64,000 nucleotides of DNA from assembly GCF_000744095.1 (NCBI RefSeq), contig NZ_JQLI01000008.1, positions 3,472,001 through 3,536,000 of the forward strand, in the 5' to 3' direction. The notes under the pieces were generated by a model. It did no database searches and was not told the origin of the DNA. It saw only the letters and a list, made by a program, of their open reading frames with translations. The translations under genes were made by a program, and so were the position numbers. This document shows positions 34,058-42,580 of the stretch, in pieces; the first letter of the stretch is position 1, and each line of letters opens with the position of its first letter. Source of the DNA: Cupriavidus necator A5-1. GTDB taxonomy: Bacteria > Pseudomonadota > Gammaproteobacteria > Burkholderiales > Burkholderiaceae.

Positions 34058-35031
34058 TCCGGCTGGATGCCCGCGTCCTTCACCAGGCGCGACCACTTCT
34101 GCAGTTCGGCCACGACAAACTGGCTGAGCTCAGCCGGCGTACTGCCGAACGGCTCGAAGCCCAGCGCGTGGAACTGCGCCGCATGCTGCTTGCTGGTGGC
34201 AATGGCGACCAGTTCGCGGTTGAGCCGCTCCACCACCGGCGCGGGCACGCCAGCCGGGGCGAATACGCCGTTCCAGGAGGTGATGTCGAATCCCTTGAGC
34301 TCGGTTGCGCTGGCCACCGGCGGCAGGTCGGGCAGCAGTGCGCTGCGCTGCGCCGTGGTCACCGCCAGCGCGCGCAGCTTGCCGGCACGGACGTTGGCGA
34401 TGCCGGCGGCGAAGTCGACGAACATCGCCTGCACCTGGCCGCCCATCACGTCGGTCATGGCCGGGGGCGTGCTCTTGTACGGCACGTGCAGCATCTTCAG
34501 CCCGGCCATCTTCGACAGCGTGGCGCCGGCGACGATGCCGGTGCTGTTGCCGCTGGCGTAGCTCATGCCGGGGTGCGCCTTGGCGTAGTCGATGAATTCG
34601 CGCAGCGTCTTCACCGGCAGCTGCGGATTGACCACCAGCATGAACGGCAGGTTGCCCATGCGCGAGACCGGGGTGAAATCCTTGACCGGGTCGTAGCGCA
34701 GCTGCTTCATCAGCGAGGGGTTGGCCGAGTGCGTAGTGTTGGTGGTCATGAACAGCGTGTAGCCGTCGGCCGGGGCCTTGGCCACGAACTCGGCGGCGAT
34801 GGTGCCGTTGGCGCCCGGCTTGTTGTCCACCACCACCGGCTGATGCAGCGATTCGCCCAGGTACCTGGCGGTCAGGCGGGCGACGGCGTCGGTGCCGCTG
34901 CCGGCGGCGAACGGAACCACCAGGCGCAGCGGCTTTGACGGGAATTCGTCGGCAGCCGTGGCAGCCAGCGGCGCCAGCGCGGCGGTGCACCCGAGCACCA
35001 GGCTGGCAAAGGCGTTCTTGATGGACTTCAC
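34054..35031 (-). CDS. Bug/TctC-type tripartite transporter solute-binding protein
   Basis: 325 residues with a classic signal peptide (LVLGCTAALAPLAATAADEFP). The mature part shows Bug motifs: KPLRLVVPFAAGSGTDAVAR (start of lobe 1), VVDNKPGANGTIAAEFVAKA and HVPYKSTPPAMTDVMGGQVQ. These periplasmic proteins bind carboxylates or other small organic molecules. The membrane parts TctA/TctB are not present here, which is usual for the many orphan Bug genes of Burkholderiales. It lies 50 bp after the cupin gene. Confidence 0.93.
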   Translation of the reverse strand: MKSIKNAFASLVLGCTAALAPLAATAADEFPSKPLRLVVPFAAGSGTDAVARLTARYLGESLHQPVVVDNKPGANGTIAAEFVAKAPADGYTLFMTTNTTHSANPSLMKQLRYDPVKDFTPVSRMGNLPFMLVVNPQLPVKTLREFIDYAKAHPGMSYASGNSTGIVAGATLSKMAGLKMLHVPYKSTPPAMTDVMGGQVQAMFVDFAAGIANVRAGKLRALAVTTAQRSALLPDLPPVASATELKGFDITSWNGVFAPAGVPAPVVERLNRELVAIATSKQHAAQFHALGFEPFGSTPAELSQFVVAELQKWSRLVKDAGIQPE

Positions 35032-35081
35032 GGTCGTTGTCTCCTGTAGTTATATGAACCCATACCGTGGCCGGCCGCGTC

Positions 35082-35471
35082 TCAGGCGGGCCGTATCACA
35101 CGGTCGGGGGATTCCTCATACGGCGGGGAATAGATGACGAGAATCTTGGCCGGTTCGTCGCTGACCACCGTGAACACGTGCATCTCATCCGGCGGGAAGA
35201 AACAGCAGTCGCCCGGGCCCAGTTCCTTGCGCTGGCCGCCTACCTCGGCCACGGCGCGGCCTTCCAGCACGTAGCAGACCTGCTCGATGCCGGGGTGCGC
35301 GTGCGGCAGCGCGCCCTTGCCTTTCTCGATGGTGCCGTGGATCACCTCGAGATGGCGTGAGCCTACGGTCTCGGGCCCGATCAGCCGGCGGTTGAGCGTG
35401 CCGACATGGTTGGCGGGGTGGTAGCCCTCGACCTCGTCGGTCGAGATGAAATAAACCGGACGGTCCTGCAT
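35082..35471 (-). CDS. Small cupin-domain protein
   Basis: 129 residues from the ATG at 35471, preceded by AGGAGAGCTGC. Single beta-barrel cupin: HAHPGIEQVCYVLEGRAVAE (motif 1, metal ligands His, His, Glu) and GDCCFFPPDEMHVFTVV (motif 2, His). Could be an isomerase, decarboxylase or sensor for the pathway substrate. First gene of the operon, directly behind the palindromic operator. Confidence 0.85.
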   Translation of the reverse strand: MQDRPVYFISTDEVEGYHPANHVGTLNRRLIGPETVGSRHLEVIHGTIEKGKGALPHAHPGIEQVCYVLEGRAVAEVGGQRKELGPGDCCFFPPDEMHVFTVVSDEPAKILVIYSPPYEESPDRVIRPA

Positions 35472-35506
35472 CGCAGCTCTCCTGTCAGGGGTCGCCATCG
35501 GACGGC

Positions 35507-35552
35507 GATGAATTCATATTTATGAATAACAGTTTATACATGTGAATTCATC
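35507..35552 (-). promoter_or_regulatory. Palindromic operator and promoter of the cupin operon
   Basis: Perfect 10-bp inverted repeat, GATGAATTCA (35507-35516) and TGAATTCATC (35543-35552), with a 26-bp A/T-rich centre that holds TTATGAATAA. On the minus strand TTGACG begins just before the right arm and TATAAA or TAAACT follows it, so the arm overlaps the promoter. The AT-rich island stands out from the GC-rich surroundings. Likely target of the IclR regulator; inferred. Confidence 0.6.
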
Positions 35553-35663
35553 CGTCAAACGATTTCCGGCCCGTTGCGGGTTTACCGGGAGGGGCGGCAG
35601 CGCGAGCGCCGGCCTCACGCGCGGCGTGATCGGCAAAGAAGTGGTCGGAGCGTAACGCCGGGG

Positions 35664-36359
35664 CTAGCCGGCGAAGCGGTAGCCCACGCCGATCTCGGTC
35701 AACAGGTAGGCCGGGCGGGCGGGGTCCGCCTCAAGCTTGTGGCGCAGGTGGCCCATATAGACGCGCAGGTACTGGCTGCTTTCGGCATGCGACGGCCCCC
35801 ACACCTCGCGCAGCAGCTCGCGGTGGGTCATCACCTTGCCGCGATGCGCCAGCAGCACCGCCAGCAGCCGGTATTCGATCGGCGTCAGGTGCACCGGCTC
35901 GCCGGCGCGCGTGACCTGCCGGTTGGCCAGGTCCACGGCAATCTCGCCGAACGCCACCTGCGCCTTGCCTTGCGCCCCGCTGCGCGCATGCCGGCGCAGC
36001 AGCACGCGCAGGCGCGCCACCAGCTCGCCCACGCCGAAGGGCTTGGTCAGGTAGTCGTCGGCGCCGGCGTCGAGCGCGCGGATTTTCTCGGACTCGTCGG
36101 TGCGCGCGGACAGCACCAGCACCGGCACCTCGGTCCAGGTGCGCAGATCTCCGATCATCGACACGCCGTCGCCATCAGGCAGGCCGAGGTCCAGAATCAC
36201 CAGGTCGGGCTGGCGCGTGCCGGCCTCGATCAGGCCGCGTTGCAGCGATTCGGCCTCATGCACGGTACAGCCCTCGTCCTGCAGCGCCGCGCGCACGAAG
36301 CGGCGGATATGGGGCTCGTCTTCCACCAGCAGCACCGTGGGCGCGAACTCGAAGGGCAT
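35664..36359 (-). CDS. kdpE: KdpE-type response regulator
   Basis: 231 residues, OmpR family. Receiver domain with phospho-acceptor Asp57 in LVILDLGLPDGDG and Lys in LTKPFGVGELVARL; winged-helix DNA-binding domain with LTPIEYRLLAVLLAHRGKV. In characterised species it activates kdpFABC when K+ is low or salt is high. Follows kdpD by 30 bp. No kdpFABC is next to it. Confidence 0.95.
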   Translation of the reverse strand: MPFEFAPTVLLVEDEPHIRRFVRAALQDEGCTVHEAESLQRGLIEAGTRQPDLVILDLGLPDGDGVSMIGDLRTWTEVPVLVLSARTDESEKIRALDAGADDYLTKPFGVGELVARLRVLLRRHARSGAQGKAQVAFGEIAVDLANRQVTRAGEPVHLTPIEYRLLAVLLAHRGKVMTHRELLREVWGPSHAESSQYLRVYMGHLRHKLEADPARPAYLLTEIGVGYRFAG

Positions 36360-36389
36360 CGCTTGTCGGGTCCTTGAAGGGTTGTGAGG

Positions 36390-39239
36390 TCAGGCCGGCA
36401 TGCCGGCCGCTTCCGGCTCCAGCACCGGGGGATTGCCGCGCGGCAGCGTCACCACGAAACGGGCGCCCGGGCTGGCGCTCTCCGCCTGCGGATGCACCGG
36501 CTCGACCCGGATGCTGCCGCCGTGCGCGTGCACGATGGCTTCGCACACGGCCAGCCCCAGGCCGACGCCGGCGGTGGCGGATTCGCGCTCGCCGCGCGTG
36601 AATTTCTCGAACACCTGCCGCGCCATGCCGGCCGGCACGCCGGGGCCTTCGTCCTCGACCACCAGGTGTACGGCGTCGTCGGAGACATCGCCGCGCACGC
36701 GGATCTCGGTGCCAGGCGCGGTGTACTTGGCCGCATTCTCCAGCAGGTTGCACAGCACGCGCTCCATCAGCACGCCGTCGCATTCCACCAGCGGCAGCGC
36801 GGACAGGTCGGCGATCACCACACGGTGGCGTGCGAGCGCATCGCGCAACGACGCCAGCGCCGCGCCGGCCAGCTCCTCGAACGATTGCCACTCCTTGCGC
36901 AGCGCCACATTGCGGCCCTGCAGCCGCGCCATGTCGAGCAGGTTGGCGACCATCGCATGCATGCGCCGCGCCTGGTCGCGCATGGCGGCCACGGTGTCCG
37001 CCACTTCAAAGGACAGCGGCGGCGTCGTGCCACGCTGCAGGGTCTCGGCCATGCCGATCAGGCTGGTCAGCGGCGTGCGCAGGTCATGCGATACGGCGGC
37101 CAGCAGCGAGCTGCGCAGGTGCTCGGATTCCATCGTCAGCAGCGCCTGCTGCGCGACCTCGACATAGTGCAGCCGCTCGATCGCAATCGCAATCAGCGTG
37201 GCGAAGACATCGACCTGCCGGCGCAGCGTGGGCTCGGCAAACGCACGCCACGTGCGCGGTTCCACGGCCAGCACGCCGCGCACCTGCATCGGCGCCTTCA
37301 GCGGCAGGTACAGCACGGTACCGGAGGGCAGCGTGTCGGTGCCGGTGCCGGCGGGCTGGCCGTGGTCGAACACCCATTGCGCCAGCACGTGGTCGATCGC
37401 ATCGCTCTGCCCCGCGCCGCCCGCCTCGGCATCGACTACCCCCGGCCGCAGCCGGCCGTCCGCGCCGACCAGGAAGAACGCCGCACGCGCATCGAATGCC
37501 GCGCGCAGGAAGCGGCTGGCGATAGCGACGATCTGCGTGTCGGTGAGCGCCGCCGACAGCTCGCGCGCCAGCTCGTACAGCGTGCGCGCGTCGGTCTCGC
37601 GCTGCACCGCGACCTGGGCCTGTTCGCGCAGGCCGGCCGTCAGCTGGCCGATCACCAGTCCGACCGACAGCATCACCAGGAAGGTCACCAGGTACTGCAC
37701 GTCGCTGACGGCGAACGACAGCTTCGGCGGCACGAAGAAGAAATCGAAGGCCCCGACTGCCAGCACCGATGCGAACGCCCCGGCGGCGCGGCCGTGCCGC
37801 AGCGCCACGCCCGCCACCGCCAGCAGGAACAGCATGGCGATATTGACCAGGTCGAACCAGGGACGCGCCAGTGCCGACAGCGCGGTGGCGCCGGCGCACC
37901 AGACCACGGCCCACAGCAGGCCGGGCAGGTGCGAGGGCCGGGCTACGTCCTGCGGCGGCTCGGTGCCCGGCAACGCGTGCGCTTCGGGCGGCGCGTCATG
38001 GTGGCGACTGTCCGCCGCTACGCGGATCACATCGATTTCGGGACACGCGCTGGCGAGCGCATCGGCAAAGCTGGTCCGCCCGAACAGCCACGCGCGTGCG
38101 CCCAGCCACGGCGCCAGCGCGCGCGCCAGCAGCGTGCGGCCGCGTCCGAGCAGCGAAACATCGTCAGCAGGCCAACGCCCCGGCGTGCGGCCGATCACCA
38201 CTTTAGTGAGGTTGTGCCGCCGCACATAGCTGGCCACCGCAGCAACCATATCGCTGCCGGCCAGCGTCTCGGTGCGCGCGCCCAGTGCCTCGGCCAGCCG
38301 CATCGCCTGGTCGAGTCCTTCGCGCTGCGCCTCGGGCACCGGCGCGAGTCGCGGCACCGCCACCGTCACCACATGGCACTCGCAGTCGAGCTGCCCCGCC
38401 AGCCGGCGCGCGCTGCGCACCACCTGTGCGGCGTCGCTGCCATGGCCGATGCAGGCCAGCACCGCTTCGCGCGTGCGCCAGACCGGTTCGATCGACGCTT
38501 CCTGCCGGTAGGCGCGCACGTCGTCGTCGACACGGTCGGCGGTGCGGCGCAGCGCCAGCTCGCGCAGTGCGATCAGGTTGCCCTTGCGGAAGAAGTTGTG
38601 CACCGCGTGGCGCGCCTGTTCGGGCACGTACACGCGCCCTTCGCGCAGCCGGCGCAGCAGTTCGTCGGCCGGGAGGTCGACCAGCACCACTTCGTCGGCA
38701 TCGTCGAAGACCGCATCCGGAACGGTCTCGCGCACGCGGATGCCGGTGATGCCGGCCACCGCCTCGTTGAGGCTGTCGAGTTGCTGGACGTTGACCGTGG
38801 TCCAGACGTCGATGCCGGCCGACAGCAGCTCGCCGATATCCTGCCAGCGCCTTGGATGACGGCTCCCGGGCGCGTTGCTATGCGCCAGTTCGTCCACCAG
38901 GATCAGCGCGGGATGCCGTGGGAGTGCCGCGTCGAGATCGAATTCCTGCAGCGCGTGCCCGCGGTAAGCGACGCTGCGCAGCGGCACGCGCTCGATGCCT
39001 TCGGCCAGCGCCTCGGTCTCGGCGCGGCCATGGCATTCGACCACGCCGACCACCACGTCGGTGCCCAGCTCGCGCTGGGCGCGTGCAGCGGCCAGCATGG
39101 CGAAGGTCTTGCCCACCCCGGCCGAGGCGCCGAAGTAAATCCGCAACCTGCCGCGCGCGGCGCGCTCGCCGGCGGCCGGCATACGCTGCAGCAGGTGGTC
39201 GGGGTCGGGGCGGTGATCGGATTGGCGCGGCTCAGGCAT
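36390..39239 (-). CDS. kdpD: KdpD-type sensor histidine kinase
   Basis: 949 residues from the ATG at 39239 (AAGGATG upstream). Domains in order: KdpD domain with Walker A GASAGVGKTFAML near 35 and DELAHSN; a UspA-like domain; four membrane segments near 400-500 (LLWAVVWCAGATALSAL, IAMLFLLAVAGVAL, ASVLAVGAFDFFFVP, LVTFLVMLSVGLVIGQL); a GAF region; HisKA with AVSHDLRTPLTSLIGMAETL; and HATPase with NLLENAAKYT and GLGLAVCEAIVHAHGG. Complete. Senses K+ and turgor in known systems. Confidence 0.96.
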   Translation of the reverse strand: MPEPRQSDHRPDPDHLLQRMPAAGERAARGRLRIYFGASAGVGKTFAMLAAARAQRELGTDVVVGVVECHGRAETEALAEGIERVPLRSVAYRGHALQEFDLDAALPRHPALILVDELAHSNAPGSRHPRRWQDIGELLSAGIDVWTTVNVQQLDSLNEAVAGITGIRVRETVPDAVFDDADEVVLVDLPADELLRRLREGRVYVPEQARHAVHNFFRKGNLIALRELALRRTADRVDDDVRAYRQEASIEPVWRTREAVLACIGHGSDAAQVVRSARRLAGQLDCECHVVTVAVPRLAPVPEAQREGLDQAMRLAEALGARTETLAGSDMVAAVASYVRRHNLTKVVIGRTPGRWPADDVSLLGRGRTLLARALAPWLGARAWLFGRTSFADALASACPEIDVIRVAADSRHHDAPPEAHALPGTEPPQDVARPSHLPGLLWAVVWCAGATALSALARPWFDLVNIAMLFLLAVAGVALRHGRAAGAFASVLAVGAFDFFFVPPKLSFAVSDVQYLVTFLVMLSVGLVIGQLTAGLREQAQVAVQRETDARTLYELARELSAALTDTQIVAIASRFLRAAFDARAAFFLVGADGRLRPGVVDAEAGGAGQSDAIDHVLAQWVFDHGQPAGTGTDTLPSGTVLYLPLKAPMQVRGVLAVEPRTWRAFAEPTLRRQVDVFATLIAIAIERLHYVEVAQQALLTMESEHLRSSLLAAVSHDLRTPLTSLIGMAETLQRGTTPPLSFEVADTVAAMRDQARRMHAMVANLLDMARLQGRNVALRKEWQSFEELAGAALASLRDALARHRVVIADLSALPLVECDGVLMERVLCNLLENAAKYTAPGTEIRVRGDVSDDAVHLVVEDEGPGVPAGMARQVFEKFTRGERESATAGVGLGLAVCEAIVHAHGGSIRVEPVHPQAESASPGARFVVTLPRGNPPVLEPEAAGMPA

Positions 39240-39688
39240 GGTGAGCATCCTTGCCTGGCGGCGGCACGGACGCAGCCAGATTGTGCCACGCAGGCGGCGG
39301 GCGCCGCACACTGGTCGCGCTGGCCGTGGCACGCTGGCAGAATGGCGGTTGGGAATACGAGCGATGTGGCCTGAAGGCGACTATTTGCTCCGACCGTCAC
39401 TGCAGCCGCCGTTGCGCATTGCACAGCATTCTTGACAGTGCCGTCGTATACATGCCATAGTTACGGGCGTATAGCATTCATGGAAACCGGTACTGTCAGG
39501 CTCCAGTTGTATTCGGACCTGGCGCTATCACCCCTGACACTGGCTGCACGGACTGAAACGTCCACATCTTTCAGGTTCGCGGGGGCGCACCCGGGCCTAG
39601 CCCAGCGTGCAATACCAGTCGCTCCGGCGACCGCAGTTTCCCCCCGTGTGAACCAGCCGCTACCGCGGCAACCCCCTAAAGGACTGAA
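39240..39688 (+). other. kdpD-rpsU divergent spacer
   Basis: 449 bp. The right half (from 39432) carries the presumed rpsU promoter and a long 5' leader. An open frame from the ATG at 39480 to a TGA at 39690-39692 ends inside the rpsU TTG start. The left half shows nothing I can name. Confidence 0.5.
39432..39461 (+). promoter_or_regulatory. rpsU: Probable rpsU promoter containing a GTATAC site
   Basis: Consensus TTGACA at 39432-39437 with CATAGT at 39456-39461 (18-bp spacing). The spacer contains GTATAC (39446-39451). The start codon is about 220 bp downstream, giving a long leader. Confidence 0.55.
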
Positions 39689-39901
39689 TTGACTAAGATC
39701 GTCTTGAAACCTGGTGAGCCCGTTGAAGTTGCAATGCGGCGTTTCCGTCGTGCCATTCTGCAGACTGGCCTGATCGTTGAACTCAAGAGCCGTACCGCTT
39801 ACGAGAAGCCGACGACCGAGCGCAAGCGCAAGAAGAAGGCCGCCGAAGCACGCCTGCGCAAGCGCCTGCGCATGCAGATGCTGCCGAAGAAGATGTACTG
39901 A
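39689..39901 (+). CDS. rpsU: 30S ribosomal protein S21
   Basis: 70 residues, highly basic. MTKIVLKPGEPVEVAMRRFR at the N-terminus and KRLRMQMLPKKMY at the end match S21. The start codon is TTG with AAAGGAC five bases upstream; no ATG or GTG is available. A unit of its own, closed by a strong terminator. Confidence 0.96.
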   Translation: MTKIVLKPGEPVEVAMRRFRRAILQTGLIVELKSRTAYEKPTTERKRKKKAAEARLRKRLRMQMLPKKMY

Positions 39902-39917
39902 TTCGGGCAAGCTTCAT

Positions 39918-39949
39918 AAAAAAACCGCCAGTTCGCTGGCGGTTTTTTT
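39918..39949. terminator. Intrinsic terminator after rpsU
   Basis: Stem CCGCCAG/CTGGCGG (39925-39931, 39936-39942) capped by a TTCG tetraloop, with an A tract before and seven T residues after it; works on both strands. Confidence 0.95.
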
Positions 39950-40092
39950 ATGCCCGCGCGCAGGGCATGCCCCTACCCTCGCGGCTTTTGCTGCACTGCG
40001 CCACCTGAGCGTTGCGCCGATGACCGGCATAATGGCGGATATAGCGCCTTCACGGCGCCTTGACCCCTTGTTGACCCTGACGGGACCCTGCC

Positions 40093-41004
<912 letters not shown>

Positions 41005-41018
41005 ACCGAGGGACTGAA

Positions 41019-41900
41019 ATGAGCGAACAGGATCCCCGCGCGGATACCTCCACGGATGCCTCCCATAGCACCCCTGCCGTGAGCGCACGCGGCACCGTGG
41101 CCACAGGCGTGCGCCAGACCTATCCGCAGCCGCTGCTGCCGCGCAACCTGCGCAACTGGATGATGGTCTGGTACCGCAACTACATGGTGTGGAAGAAGCT
41201 GGCCATCCCGTCGATGATCGGCAACCTGGCCGACCCGATGATCTACCTGTTCGGCCTCGGCTTCGGGCTGGGGCTGATGGTGGGCCAGGTCAACGGCGTG
41301 TCGTATATCGCCTTCCTCGCCGCGGGCACCACCGCATCGAGCGTAATGATGTCGGCCAGCTTCGAGTCGATGTACTCGGCCTTCTCGCGCATGCACGTGC
41401 AGCGCACGTGGGAAGCGATCATGCACGCGCCGCTGACGCTGGGCGACGTGGTGCTGGGCGAGATCTTCTGGGCCGCCAGCAAGGCGGTGCTGTCCGGGCT
41501 GGCGATCATGCTGGTGGCGGGCGCGCTCGGCTATGCGCAAATGCCCGGCGCGCTGCTGGCGCTGCCGGTGATCGTGCTGGCCGGCATCGCCTTTGCCGCG
41601 CTGGCGATGATCGTCACCGCGCTGGCACCGAGCTACGACTTCTTCATGTTCTACCAGACGCTGGTGATGACGCCGATGCTGCTGCTGTCGGGCGTGTTCT
41701 TCCCGCTGGAGCAGTTGCCCGAAGGTGTGCAGGCGGCAACCAAGATGCTGCCGCTGTCGCATGCGGTGGCGCTGATCCGGCCGCTGATGCTGGGCCGGCC
41801 GCTCGACGACGTCGGCCTGCATGTCGGCGTGCTGGCCGCCTATGCGGTGGTGGCGCTGGTCGCCTCGCTGATCCTGCTGCGCAGGCGCCTGCTGCGCTGA
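41019..41900 (+). CDS. nodJ: ABC-2 type permease, NodJ family
   Basis: 293 residues with six hydrophobic segments (for example IYLFGLGFGLGLMVGQV, LSGLAIMLVAGALGYA, LLALPVIVLAGIAFAALAMIV, VVALVASLILL). NodJ-like motifs: RNYMVWKKLAIPSMIGNLADP and LLSGVFFPLEQLP. A hydrophilic N-terminus of about 45 residues precedes the first segment. Forms the membrane half of the exporter with the preceding ATPase. Cargo unknown. Confidence 0.87.
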   Translation: MSEQDPRADTSTDASHSTPAVSARGTVATGVRQTYPQPLLPRNLRNWMMVWYRNYMVWKKLAIPSMIGNLADPMIYLFGLGFGLGLMVGQVNGVSYIAFLAAGTTASSVMMSASFESMYSAFSRMHVQRTWEAIMHAPLTLGDVVLGEIFWAASKAVLSGLAIMLVAGALGYAQMPGALLALPVIVLAGIAFAALAMIVTALAPSYDFFMFYQTLVMTPMLLLSGVFFPLEQLPEGVQAATKMLPLSHAVALIRPLMLGRPLDDVGLHVGVLAAYAVVALVASLILLRRRLLR

Positions 41901-41916
41901 GTGAAAACCGCCGGAT

Positions 41917-42237
41917 TCAGGCGCTGCCCACCAGCTTGAGCCCGGCAATCCCGCACACGATCAGGCCAATGCAGCCGAGCCGCGCGGCAGTGGCCGGCTC
42001 GTTGAAGAGTATGATGCCGAGGATCGCAGTGCCGACCGCGCCGATGCCGGTCCAGACCGCATAGCCGGTGCCCACCGGAATGTGACGCAGTGCCAACGCC
42101 AGCAGTATCACGCTGATCGCCATGCCGGCGAGCGTGATGGCGCTGGGCACCAGCCGCGTGAATCCGTCGGTGTATTTGAGCCCGATCGCCCAGACCACCT
42201 CGAATAGCCCCGCGAGGGCAAGCAGTGTCCATGCCAT
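41917..42237 (-). CDS. sugE: SugE/Gdx small multidrug resistance transporter
   Basis: 106 residues, four membrane segments, active-site Glu13 in AGLFEVVWAIGLKYT. The GLKYTDGFTRL and GTGYAVWTGIGAVGTAILG segments place it with SugE/Gdx, which in known cases exports guanidinium in exchange for protons, rather than with EmrE. Convergent with the permease gene (16 bp). I see no guanidine riboswitch upstream. Confidence 0.92.
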   Translation of the reverse strand: MAWTLLALAGLFEVVWAIGLKYTDGFTRLVPSAITLAGMAISVILLALALRHIPVGTGYAVWTGIGAVGTAILGIILFNEPATAARLGCIGLIVCGIAGLKLVGSA

Positions 42238-42293
42238 ACCGAAACTTCCCCTTGCGTCGTTCCGTGCGCAACGATAGCGGAGAATCCGCCACC

Positions 42294-42563
42294 TTGCAGC
42301 GCATCGCCCTCGCGCTGGTAACCGCGTTGGCGACTGCCGCCCTGTCTGGATGCATGGTGGTCGGAGCGACCATGGCCGTCGGCAGTGCAGCGGTGTCGAC
42401 GGTGGCCACCGTGGGCTCGGCCGCGGTCAGCGTGGCCTCGACCACTTATGACGTGACCGCAGCGGGTGTGAAGGCCGTGGCGGGCAGCGACGACCCGCCG
42501 CCCCAGGCGGCGCAGCCGTCGCAGCCCGCACAGGCTGCACAGGCTGCACAGGCCTCACAATAA
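42294..42563 (+). CDS. Small lipoprotein, unknown
   Basis: About 89 residues from a TTG at 42294 with GGAGAA upstream. This start gives a textbook lipoprotein signal: IALALVTALATAALSGC with the lipobox Cys about 20 residues in. The mature part is rich in Val, Ala, Ser and Thr and ends in a Pro/Gln/Ala tail made of 9-bp repeats (three GCACAGGCT-like units, 42528-42554). Longer in-frame starts (ATG at 42231) would overlap the divergent sugE start. No function known. Confidence 0.6.
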   Translation: MQRIALALVTALATAALSGCMVVGATMAVGSAAVSTVATVGSAAVSVASTTYDVTAAGVKAVAGSDDPPPQAAQPSQPAQAAQAAQASQ

Positions 42564-42580
42564 GGGAAGTCAGCGCCCCC

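Noticed and set aside
36384..39374. A 996-codon plus-strand open frame opposite kdpD
   Set aside because: Antisense shadow of kdpD, with His/Arg/Gly-rich composition and no recognisable domain.
42238..42330. Guanidine riboswitch in front of sugE
   Set aside because: Small hairpins and one ACGG are present, but not the paired ACGR-loop hairpins of the guanidine-II motif nor other guanidine aptamers that I can recognise.
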